Below are positions 1 to 5,415 of a stretch of 6,892 nt of DNA, piece after piece. This DNA comes from Pseudomonadota bacterium (GTDB lineage Bacteria > SZUA-182 > DTGQ01). The stretch's first letter is position 1. Each line of letters begins with the position of its first letter. The stretch spans positions 1-6,892 of the forward strand of contig JAUWIR010000246.1 of assembly GCA_030605265.1 (NCBI GenBank), given 5' to 3'. The notes under the pieces are model-generated. The model was not told where the DNA came from, ran no database searches, and saw only the letters and a list, made by a program, of their open reading frames with translations. Position numbers and translations under genes: made by a program.

Positions 1-11
1 GCTTTTTTTTT
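1..11 (-). promoter_or_regulatory. Probable -1 frameshift slippery run (A9G) at end of orfA
   Basis: Read on the minus strand, nine A residues are followed by G immediately after the WLKKK codons. This contains the A6G heptamer used by many IS3-family elements for -1 frameshifting that makes the OrfAB transposase. The downstream stimulator and orfB lie outside the window, so this is a position-and-motif call only. Confidence 0.5.
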
Positions 12-274
12 AACCATTCATATTCCATTTTCAGTTTTCCGATTTGTTCATATAAATCACGGATGATTACTTCTTTTTCTTTTAACTGCTGATCTCTTTT
101 CCGTTCAAACAAAATCTTCAGATTATCCGTTGCTTCTTTCTTCCATCGCACAATCTGACCCGACGATATTTGATACTTTGAAGTTAATTCTTCCAATGTG
201 TGCTTTTCCTGTATCGCACTTAACGCAACCTTGGCCTTGTAAGATGGAGTGTAACTTTTCCTGATTTTCCCCAT
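1..274 (-). CDS. IS3-family transposase OrfA (partial, 91 residues visible)
   Basis: This is the small DNA-binding subunit of an IS3-type transposase. In that family it is fused to the DDE catalytic OrfB by programmed frameshifting and binds the element's ends. The visible protein begins MGKIRKSYTPSYKAKVALSA. It has a helix-turn-helix region at about residues 13-48, with the family's 'GQIVRWKKEA' recognition-helix pattern near 39-48. A Lys/Glu-rich leucine-zipper-like segment from about 58 ends in YEQIGKLKMEYEWLKKK, which is typical of IS3-group OrfA. The ATG at 274 is preceded by GGAGGGA (282-288) at a good distance, which fixes the start. The gene is cut by the left edge exactly at the frameshift site, so OrfB cannot be seen. 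Family assignment is firm; the subgroup is not resolved. Confidence 0.87.
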   Translation of the reverse strand, partial: MGKIRKSYTPSYKAKVALSAIQEKHTLEELTSKYQISSGQIVRWKKEATDNLKILFERKRDQQLKEKEVIIRDLYEQIGKLKMEYEWLKKK

Positions 275-281
275 AATACTT

Positions 282-288
282 CCCTCCT
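282..288 (-). promoter_or_regulatory. Ribosome binding site of IS orfA
   Basis: On the minus strand GGAGGGA lies seven bases before the ATG at 274. It is a near-ideal Shine-Dalgarno sequence and determines the orfA start. Confidence 0.7.
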
Positions 289-362
289 TTTGAACGGATT
301 CTTTTTTGTAAAATTTTACCTTATGTCCCTTCAAAAGTGGTCTAGTTTATGGGGAATATTAT

Positions 363-659
363 ATGCCTACCTTATTTAAGAAGGTTTATAAAGAAAACCT
401 TTTAAAAGAATTTACATTTTTTCTTAGACCAACCCTTAAAAATTGTAATTCATTTATCCACCTATTAGATAAATTAATATCGGAAAATCTTAATAAAAAA
501 TTTTTTGCTGATGATCTAGAATTAGAGGAAAAAATTTATCATAAGAATAGAGAATTTGAAATTCGAAAAAAAAATACTCTGGCACTGTTAGAAGAATGGT
601 TGAGTCTAAAACTTGTTTATCCGGATGAAAAAACAAAAAAGGAAGAAATTAAAAGATAA
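363..659 (+). CDS. Hypothetical protein, 98 residues, possibly the 5' part of a decayed gene
   Basis: I do not recognise this protein. It is Lys/Glu/Leu-rich and looks helical, with a hydrophobic-plus-charged N-terminus (MPTLFKKVYKENLLKEF) and a highly charged second half (about residues 52-98) that could form a coiled coil. No ribosome binding site is visible before the ATG at 363. The frame is also open upstream into the presumed IS end (codons from 312), so the natural start may have been removed by the IS. The stop at 657-659 follows an A-rich tract. Just downstream, the next frame reads on with similar composition (LKDKYDNKYYELQRKLMDEV), suggesting that a frameshift, not a true end, terminates it. 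Either a short hypothetical gene or the front of a pseudogene; no function assigned. Confidence 0.35.
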   Translation: MPTLFKKVYKENLLKEFTFFLRPTLKNCNSFIHLLDKLISENLNKKFFADDLELEEKIYHKNREFEIRKKNTLALLEEWLSLKLVYPDEKTKKEEIKR

Positions 660-829
660 ATATGATAACAAATATTATGAATTACAAAGAAAACTTATGG
701 ACGAAGTTTATATTTCAATTAAAAATGTTAAGGTTATTATTTGTAAAGCATCCAAAGACTCAAGGATATATAAAAATACCAGAAGTTTTATTAGAAGGAA
801 GAATAAGAAATTACCAATATAGGCAATAA
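640..829 (+). pseudogene. Out-of-frame continuation of the 363-659 reading frame (two apparent frameshifts)
   Basis: From about 645 to 745 coding-like sequence moves to the +1 frame (LKDKYDNKYYELQRKLMDEVYISIK). From about 745 to 829 it moves to the next frame, ending HPKTQGYIKIPEVLLEGRIRNYQYRQ before TAA at 827-829. The third frame has its own ATG at 662 and could be read as a separate 55-residue ORF, but only its last ~26 residues look protein-like. One extra base in the AAAA run at 651-654 and another near 740-750 would join all three segments into one protein of roughly 150 residues. The join is inferred by eye from composition, not from a homologue; the alternative is unrelated chance reading frames in AT-rich DNA. 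Confidence 0.3.
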
Positions 830-866
830 AAATTTTTAATAAATAATGAGTTATAGATAATTCCTG

Positions 867-1720
867 ATGAACGATAAAGAATATAAAGATAAATTTATCG
901 GATTTGTAGATATTCTGGGATTTACAGAAATGGTAAAAGCTAGTGAAGCAGGGACTGGAATACCTTTGTCCGATCTATTAGAAATACTGAAAGATTTGGG
1001 TTGTGCTGAGGATCAAGAAGAATTTAAAAAGTACGGTCCAACTACTTGCCTTCAAAGTAGCTATGTCCAAAGGGATTTAGACTTCCAGATAACGCATCGG
1101 ATTGCGTAATTGTATCTAGTGAAATATCACCTGCTGGAGTAATCAATTTAGTTAAACATTGTTGGGGCGCTGTAATACAGTTACTAACTAAAGGTATTAT
1201 GTGTCGGGGATATATTACTCGGGGAACAATTTATCACATCGGCACTAAATTTATCGGATCTGGTTACAATGTAGCATATTCTAGAGAAGGAACAGTGACT
1301 GCGTTTAAACGCAAGGCAGATGAAAGAGGAACTCCATTTGTCGAGGTTGATCAGACAGTTTCCGATTATATAAAAGAACATGGAGATCCATGTGTAAAAG
1401 AAATGTTTTCCCGGTTTATTAAAGAGGATGGAGAAATTATAGCCTTGTTTCCATTTAAAAGATTAGCCAACTCTATAATGCTTGGAGGATTTTTGGGACA
1501 CCCATTCGATCCTGAAAAAGAAAAAGCATCTAATCAAAACCTTAGGAGAGGTCTTATAACCCTTAAAGACAGAATTATGGAATTGGTGGATAAATCAAAT
1601 CCAAAAGCCGTACGAAAGGCGGAACATTATATTGCGGCTTTAAATGTACAGCTTGATTTATGTGAAGAGAACGAGAAACTTATTAACAGCATAGCTTCTT
1701 CCTATGCAAAATGGGACTGA
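867..1720 (+). pseudogene. Class III nucleotide cyclase-like protein, frameshifted
   Basis: Two overlapping frames make one protein of about 284 residues. The first (ATG 867) contains KFIGFVDILGFTEMV, whose Asp (codon 909-911) matches the first metal-binding Asp of class III nucleotide cyclase homology domains. Coding sequence then jumps frame: after QIT (codon 1092-1094) it resumes at 1097 as SDCVIVSSE, with the second expected Asp at codon 1100-1102. Further on come CRGYITRGTIYH, FIGSGYNVAYSRE and GTPFVEVD, which fit the later strands of that fold. Loss of one or four bases at 1095-1096 explains the break, giving a premature stop at 1107-1109. The ATG at 1199 is internal, not a real start. 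No good ribosome binding site precedes 867. The cyclase relation is an inference from motif spacing; the frameshift is seen directly. Proteins of this 'VDILGF' type are usually annotated as hypothetical. A sequencing error is the other explanation for the break. Confidence 0.75.
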
Positions 1721-1754
1721 CCAACTTAGCTTATTGTTTTACATAGACTATCCC

Positions 1755-1798
1755 CCTAAAAGCATCCCTTTTTTCGTCCTTAAAAGCACCTTTTTCGT
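1755..1798. repeat. Imperfect tandem duplication (~22 bp x 2)
   Basis: Two adjoining copies of CCTAAAAGCAYCC-T(n)-CGT lie head to tail at 1755-1777 and 1778-1798, differing by small indels in the T run and one or two substitutions. Each copy ends with a T run followed by CG. It could be a slipped-strand duplication; no function is evident. Confidence 0.5.
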
Positions 1799-1828
1799 GG
1801 TAAAATTGAGGCACTAAGAAACATGAAC

Positions 1829-1848
1829 CACTGATGCACACAGATGAA
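1829..1848. repeat. 10-bp doublet CACTGATGCA / CACAGATGAA
   Basis: Two consecutive decamers differ at two positions. The pattern resembles the 'CAC-GATG-ACACAGATG' spacer repeats that I recall downstream of genes in many environmental bacterial genomes. Assignment to that repeat class is from memory and unverified. Confidence 0.3.
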
Positions 1849-1977
1849 AAACAAAAAAACATTATATAAGTCAAATAGGAAGAATTTAACTTGTAAAAGA
1901 TAGTGTAAAAATAATTAGGTAGTCATGACCAAAATAAAATTATGTATTCATAATGTCAAACAAATTATCGAAGAAGA

Positions 1978-2006
1978 GTCAAGAGCAGACGTGACCCCTT
2001 TTTTTT
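1978..2006 (-). repeat. Dispersed element, left inverted copy (A8-GGGGTCACGTCT..CTCTTGAC)
   Basis: Read on the minus strand this is eight A residues, GGGGTCACGTCT, then GCTCTTGAC. The copies at 5211-5233 and 5253-5267 share the A-rich lead-in and GGGGTCGCGTCT; the first of them also shares the CTCTTGAC tail after a two-base gap. The left copy faces the opposite way to the right ones, so together they bracket the methyltransferase-DUF262-HEPN operon. It may belong to a REP-like or RAYT-associated repeat family; that is an inference. Confidence 0.5.
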
Positions 2007-2059
2007 ACTGAATGAGTTATGCGGATGTGTTCTATTATTAAAAGGAGACTTTTTTTTCC

Positions 2060-2089
2060 TTGCCTCACTAAACTATTTAGGAATATAAT
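2060..2089 (+). promoter_or_regulatory. Candidate promoter of the methyltransferase operon
   Basis: A perfect TATAAT at 2084-2089 is preceded, with an 18-base spacer, by TTGCCT at 2060-2065 (four of six matches to TTGACA). It would give a leader of about 100 bases before the TTG start at 2198. In DNA this AT-rich chance -10 matches are common, so the call is moderate. Confidence 0.4.
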
Positions 2090-2197
2090 ACCCATTAAGG
2101 ATAAAATGCTATTCATTATGCTCAACTAACGAAGAATATCAAAATTAATTAAGATTTAAATAAAAAACTATAACTCTAAGTTAATAAAATATTAAAA

Positions 2198-3277
2198 TTG
2201 AATAAAATTAAAATATTAAAAATAATAGATTTATTCTGCGGATGTGGTGGCTTTACTTCAGGTGTGATTGATTCTGCCCTAAAAAAACAATATAAACCAG
2301 AAATTACTTTAGCCTTAGATATAGATTATGAAGCTATTAATGCTTATAATATGAATTTTAAAAAGCATATTAAAAAAATTTTAAATATTGATATTAATGA
2401 ACTATTTTCCGGCAAGCTTAATTCACAGCATACTTTATACGAAAAGAAGATAAAAAATGAATTAATCAATATAGATATTTTAGTTGCTGGCCCTCCTTGT
2501 CAGGGACATTCTGATTTAAACAATGTAACTCGTAGAAATGATCCTAGAAATCAACTTTATTTAAAAGTGATTCGAGCTATTGAAATAATCCAACCCAAAA
2601 TTGCTATTATTGAGAATGTGGCTTCAATCATTCATGATAGTTCACAAGTTATAAAAAAAAGTATAGAGCACCTAAAAAAATTGGAATACGCAATTGAGGA
2701 AATTGAAATTAATGCTAATGAATTTGGGATAGCACAAAAAAGGAAACGCCATTTATTAATAGCCTATAATTTTGATATCCCTAACTCAATAGAATTGCTA
2801 CTGTCAGATAAAAAAGAGAAACCTTGTGTATTAAAAGATGTAATTCATGATATTATTGATGAGTATCAAACTAAACAAGGTGTTTTTTATACACCATCTA
2901 TAATGAGCAAGACTAACAAAGAACGTGTCGATTTTTTATTTAGTAATAATTTATTTAATCTACCTAATGAGCTCAGACCGAATTGCCATAAAAACAATAA
3001 ACATTCTTACATTTCAATGTACGGAAGATTAAAATGGTCTGAACCAGCCCAAACAATTACAAGTGGGTTTGGATCAACGGGGCAAGGACGCTATATTCAT
3101 CCATTAAGAAAAAGAGTTATTACTCCTCACGAAGCCGCAAGAATCCAAGGATTTTTAGATACATTTAGTTTTAAAAGTGTAAAAAAAAGAACAAATTTAC
3201 ACCAAATGATTGCAAATGCAGTTCCTCCTCCGATTGCAGCAACAGTTTCTTCAATACTTCTTAACTATTTAAATTAG
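2198..3277 (+). CDS. DNA (cytosine-5-)-methyltransferase, Dcm/HhaI-type
   Basis: This enzyme transfers a methyl group from S-adenosylmethionine to C5 of cytosine within a specific DNA site. At 359 residues it is full length for the single-chain family. The conserved blocks occur in order: motif I DLFCGCGGFTSG (residues 11-22, cofactor binding), motif IV AGPPCQGHS (97-105) with catalytic Cys101, motif VI ENV (139-141), motif VIII QKRKR (180-184), a short target-recognition region (about 190-270), motif IX RLKWSEPAQTIT (277-288) and motif X NAVPPPIA (340-347). All key residues are intact, so it should be active; the recognition site cannot be read from sequence. The start is TTG at 2198: an in-frame TAA at 2177-2179 lies upstream, no ATG lies between it and motif I, and there is no clear ribosome binding site, which suggests low translation. 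It is the first gene of the operon; the next starts 9 bases after its stop. No restriction endonuclease of known type is adjacent. Confidence 0.97.
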   Translation: MNKIKILKIIDLFCGCGGFTSGVIDSALKKQYKPEITLALDIDYEAINAYNMNFKKHIKKILNIDINELFSGKLNSQHTLYEKKIKNELINIDILVAGPPCQGHSDLNNVTRRNDPRNQLYLKVIRAIEIIQPKIAIIENVASIIHDSSQVIKKSIEHLKKLEYAIEEIEINANEFGIAQKRKRHLLIAYNFDIPNSIELLLSDKKEKPCVLKDVIHDIIDEYQTKQGVFYTPSIMSKTNKERVDFLFSNNLFNLPNELRPNCHKNNKHSYISMYGRLKWSEPAQTITSGFGSTGQGRYIHPLRKRVITPHEAARIQGFLDTFSFKSVKKRTNLHQMIANAVPPPIAATVSSILLNYLN

Positions 3278-3286
3278 GGGTAGACT

Positions 3287-4330
3287 ATGTTTGATGAAAT
3301 AAGAATTAATACAGCAATGAAACAATTAGAAAATGAAAAAAAAATAGTAGACTATGATACTAAAGAATATCCTGTAGAGGTATTAGTTCAAAAATATAAC
3401 GATAAAATTGAAGATGAAGACAATGAATTATTTGTTCCAAATTATCAACGTGATTTTGTATGGAATGAAAAAAGACAATCTAAATTCATTGAATCTGTTA
3501 TTCTAGGTTTACCTATTCCTTATATTTTTGTAGCTGACAATGATGGTCGAATGGAAATTGTAGATGGCTCTCAAAGAATCCGAACATTAGTATCATTTTG
3601 TACTGATGAATTAATATTAAGTGATTTAAAGAAATTGACAGAGCTGAATGGTTTTAAGTTCAGTGATTTAACGTTAACGGAGCAGAGAAGGTTTAATAGG
3701 AAAACAATACGAATGATAGAATTAACGGAAAAGGCGAATGAAGCTATAAGGATAGATATTTTTGAACGAATTAATACAGGTAGTGATGAATTGAAGGAAA
3801 TGGAAAAAAGAAAAGGCATATTCGCTGGAAAGTTTTATGACTTCATAGCAAAATGTGCAAAGGATGAATTGTTCATAAAGCTATGCCCAATTAGTGAAAA
3901 AAAGGAAAAGAGAGAAGAAAGGCCTGAGTTAGTTTTAAGATACTTTGCGTATGCTGAAAATTATTTAAACTTTGAACACTCTGTGACAGATTTTTTAAAC
4001 GACTTTATGGAGGATATGAATGAAAGATCATCTTATACAATAGAAGAAATTAATTTTAAAAAAATGCTTAATTACGCAGAGCGTTTATTGAAAAATGGTT
4101 TTCGGAGAACTCCAAATGCCCAAACTACTCCTAGGGTTCGATTTGAAACTCTATCTGTCGGTATAGCTTTAGCGCTAGGAGAAAATGAAAATTTAACGAT
4201 TCCAAATGATTTGTCATGGTTAGAATCAGATGAATTTATGAAACATACAAGATCTGATGCTAGTAATTCAAAACCTAAAGTAAAAGCACGAATTGAATAT
4301 GTAAGAGACAAATTATTAGGGAGAAAATAA
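3287..4330 (+). CDS. DUF262 domain protein (GmrS/ParB-like)
   Basis: DUF262 proteins have a ParB-like fold. In GmrSD and SspE systems this domain provides NTP-dependent DNA or modification sensing, next to a nuclease domain. Here the N-terminal half has the family signatures: PNYQRDFVW (residues 51-59), ESVILGLPIPYIFV (69-82), the DGSQR active-site-like motif (93-97), and FERINTGSDEL (159-169). The C-terminal ~150 residues are helical-looking, with ELVLRYFAY (214-222). At 347 residues it ends without a recognisable DUF1524 His-Asn-His nuclease domain, so cleavage, if any, must come from a partner. The ATG at 3287 follows a GGGGTAG-type binding site (3277-3282), 9 bases after the methyltransferase stop, and the next gene starts after a single base. 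This tight coupling argues for one system with the flanking genes. The DUF262 assignment is firm; its job here is inferred. Confidence 0.93.
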   Translation: MFDEIRINTAMKQLENEKKIVDYDTKEYPVEVLVQKYNDKIEDEDNELFVPNYQRDFVWNEKRQSKFIESVILGLPIPYIFVADNDGRMEIVDGSQRIRTLVSFCTDELILSDLKKLTELNGFKFSDLTLTEQRRFNRKTIRMIELTEKANEAIRIDIFERINTGSDELKEMEKRKGIFAGKFYDFIAKCAKDELFIKLCPISEKKEKREERPELVLRYFAYAENYLNFEHSVTDFLNDFMEDMNERSSYTIEEINFKKMLNYAERLLKNGFRRTPNAQTTPRVRFETLSVGIALALGENENLTIPNDLSWLESDEFMKHTRSDASNSKPKVKARIEYVRDKLLGRK

Positions 4331-4334
4331 ATTG
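4319..4334 (+). promoter_or_regulatory. Ribosome binding site and TTG start of the HEPN gene
   Basis: AGGGAG at 4319-4324 lies inside the last codons of the DUF262 gene, seven bases before TTG 4332-4334. No ATG or GTG offers a better start, so it sets the start and implies translational coupling to the DUF262 gene. Confidence 0.6.
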
Positions 4335-5009
4335 AATTCAGTTTTACAAGAATTTGAAAAGAGGGAAAATGAAATTAAATTGTATATAGATTTTATTACT
4401 TTTTTAGAATCAGATAATCAGATTTATTCCATCGTTAATAATGAAGGCATTAGTAAAACAGAGCTTCGACGAATATTTCTATCTAATACTTATTTACTTA
4501 TGTATAATTTAGTTGAATCTACAATAAGAAATTCTATTCAGGAAATTTATGATCACTTTATAGCTAATAATATTACGTTCGACCTTTTAAAAAATGAAAT
4601 TAGAAAAACAATCCTTGGTGGATTTAAACGTAAAAATCCGCATAAAATAATGGATCAAATTCAAAATATTGCATCTGATATAATAACAATTTCATTTGAT
4701 CCTGATAAAATATCGGATGGAAATATTGATGCACTAAAAATTAGGGAAATTGCAAAAAAATATTGTTTTTCAGATTCAACAGATTATTCTAAGTGTAAAA
4801 ATGGAGAAAAACTTCTTGAAATTAAGAATAAAAGAAACAATCTCGCCCATGGTATAGTTTCCTTTTCAGAGTGTGGACGTGATATTTCAATCAGTGATCT
4901 AAAGATTGCATTTAAGGAGACATCTGCCTATTTAGAAGGATTATTAAATAATATAGGTGATTATTTAAGTACTGAAGCATATTTGGTTCCCCAGATTGAA
5001 AGTGCATAA
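4332..5009 (+). CDS. HEPN protein, MAE_28990/MAE_18760-like, predicted RNase
   Basis: HEPN domains are all-alpha and, when they carry the R-x4-6-H motif, act as metal-independent RNases in toxin, CRISPR and abortive-infection systems. In this 225-residue protein the motif is KRNNLAHG, with Arg168, Asn169 and His173. It lies in the C-terminal helix region and is followed by SFSECGRD (177-184), a pattern I associate with the MAE_28990-like HEPN family. The N-terminal half (LLMYNLVESTIRNSIQEIYDHF, starting near residue 55) fits the family's first long helices. The start is TTG at 4332, one base after the DUF262 stop, with AGGGAG (4319-4324) well placed; the non-ATG start may hold down a toxic product. 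There is no signal peptide or membrane segment, so it is cytoplasmic. It could instead be a non-catalytic nucleotide-binding HEPN, but the intact R-x4-H favours RNase. Family placement is from motif reading only. Confidence 0.85.
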   Translation: MNSVLQEFEKRENEIKLYIDFITFLESDNQIYSIVNNEGISKTELRRIFLSNTYLLMYNLVESTIRNSIQEIYDHFIANNITFDLLKNEIRKTILGGFKRKNPHKIMDQIQNIASDIITISFDPDKISDGNIDALKIREIAKKYCFSDSTDYSKCKNGEKLLEIKNKRNNLAHGIVSFSECGRDISISDLKIAFKETSAYLEGLLNNIGDYLSTEAYLVPQIESA

Positions 5010-5105
5010 AAAAACGCAGTCAGTCCTTGAATTTTATTGACTTTATCTGACTCCTTCCTTCTAATCCCTTTATGGCCCGAAAAATGAAAAACAATGCACA
5101 AAATC

Positions 5106-5127
5106 GATAACCGGCGGATAACCGGAG
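5106..5127. repeat. 11-bp tandem doublet GATAACCGGCG / GATAACCGGAG
   Basis: Two adjoining 11-mers differ at one base. The second half also allows a small GGCGG/CCGCC hairpin (5113-5117 with 5128-5132, 10-base loop). No T run follows, so it is not a standard terminator. Confidence 0.5.
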
Positions 5128-5135
5128 CCGCCCAG

Positions 5136-5183
5136 TTTTAAATTCAATTTTAAATTCAAATTCGGGCGTAAATTCGGGGTCGG
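5136..5183. repeat. 12-bp phased repeat tract (TTTTAAATTCAA x 2, then ATTCGGG units)
   Basis: TTTTAAATTCAA occurs twice head to tail (5136-5147, 5148-5159). The same 12-base spacing continues as AAATTCGGG at 5158-5166 and 5170-5178. About four units are recognisable, the last two diverged. It looks like slippage-derived tandem DNA attached to the neighbouring dispersed elements. Confidence 0.5.
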
Positions 5184-5210
5184 ACCGTCAGTTTCCGGTT
5201 GGAAAAAATA

Positions 5211-5233
5211 GGGGTCGCGTCTACACTCTTGAC
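5211..5233 (+). repeat. Dispersed GGGGTCGCGTCT element, right copy 1
   Basis: After an A-rich lead-in (5203-5208) comes GGGGTCGCGTCT and, four bases further on, CTCTTGAC. It repeats directly at 5253 and in inverted form at 1978-2006. The first 11 bases are identical between the two right copies and differ by one base from the left copy. Confidence 0.55.
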
Positions 5234-5252
5234 AAATTGCTTCACGAAAAAC

Positions 5253-5267
5253 GGGGTCGCGTCTTGA
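5253..5267 (+). repeat. Dispersed GGGGTCGCGTCT element, right copy 2
   Basis: GGGGTCGCGTC followed directly by TTGAC, again after an A run (5246-5251), starting 42 bases after copy 1. Compared with copy 1 it lacks the few bases between the core and TTGAC. The downstream bases lead into the palindrome GGACGTCC at 5288-5295. Confidence 0.55.
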
Positions 5268-5400
5268 CATGAGACAGGAGATAGGGGGGACGTCCATAAA
5301 ATTATAAATTTTTACAGATTAACATAGCTTAGGTATGTAAGTAATTTAGTCTTGATATCCAAGAAGACAGAGGCAAAGGGAAAGACATAAAATTGCTTAA

Positions 5401-5408
5401 AGGGGTGA
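5401..5408 (+). promoter_or_regulatory. Ribosome binding site of the AlbA_2 gene remnant
   Basis: AGGGGTGA ends seven bases before ATG 5416. It is a strong site, showing that the original start region of the AlbA_2-type gene survives although the gene body is gone. Confidence 0.65.
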
Positions 5409-5415
5409 TAAAACA

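Larger units (their letters stand above)
1..349 (-). mobile_element. IS3-family insertion sequence, left end (partial)
   Basis: The minus strand carries, from right to left, a candidate terminal region (about 321-349), a short leader with a strong ribosome binding site, and orfA of an IS3-family transposase that leaves the window at position 1. The boundary near 349 is an estimate: the opposite end and any target duplication are outside the window, and I could not find a clean TG/CA terminus. The first gene to the right starts only about 14 bases beyond this point, so the element probably inserted in or just upstream of that gene. Confidence 0.6.
1721..2197. other. Intergenic region between the broken cyclase-like gene and the methyltransferase operon
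   Basis: No convincing gene lies here. It holds an imperfect tandem duplication (1755-1798), a 10-base doublet (1829-1848), the left copy of a dispersed GGGGTC-type element (1978-2006) and a plausible sigma-70-type promoter (2060-2089). The last ~100 bases before the methyltransferase are extremely AT-rich. No strong hairpin terminator was found downstream of 1720. Confidence 0.6.
5010..5415. other. Intergenic region rich in short repeats
   Basis: This stretch holds no supportable gene. It contains an 11-bp doublet (5106-5127), a 12-bp phased repeat tract (5136-5183), two direct copies of a GGGGTCGCGTCT element (5211-5233, 5253-5267), a small palindrome GGACGTCC (5288-5295) and the leader of the next gene. 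Base composition is clearly richer in G/C from 5105 to 5295 than in the operon to its left, marking a change of origin. Confidence 0.6.

Noticed and set aside
613..822. Plus-strand ORF of 69 codons starting at 613
   Set aside because: It overlaps the 363-659 frame and its start is internal. Only the middle looks coding, so it is treated as part of a frameshifted gene instead of a separate one.
1925..2011. A 28-codon plus-strand ORF (MTKIKLCIHNVKQIIEEESR..) with a weak AGG-type binding site
   Set aside because: Its last third is translated from the dispersed GGGGTC element and T run. It is too short to support and is at most the start of a gene interrupted by the repeat.
2042..2061. AAGGA...TCCTT with a T run as a hairpin terminator upstream of the operon
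   Set aside because: Five base pairs, AT-rich, with the T run inside the loop and not after the stem.
3571..3819. Minus-strand ORFs opposite the DUF262 gene (also 4072-4311)
   Set aside because: Antisense shadows of a well-supported gene; low-complexity Ser/Phe/Leu-rich translations.
5018..5052. AGTCAG...CTGACT inverted pair after the HEPN gene as a terminator
   Set aside because: Only six base pairs with a loop of over 20 bases and no T run after it.
5106..5267. Possible CRISPR array
   Set aside because: Repeats are 11-12 bases in direct tandem with no unique spacers of regular length, and no cas genes are present.
5070..5297. Minus-strand ORF of 75 codons across the repeat-rich spacer
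   Set aside because: It translates the tandem and dispersed repeats themselves (for example NLNLKLNLKL), has no ribosome binding site and no family resemblance.
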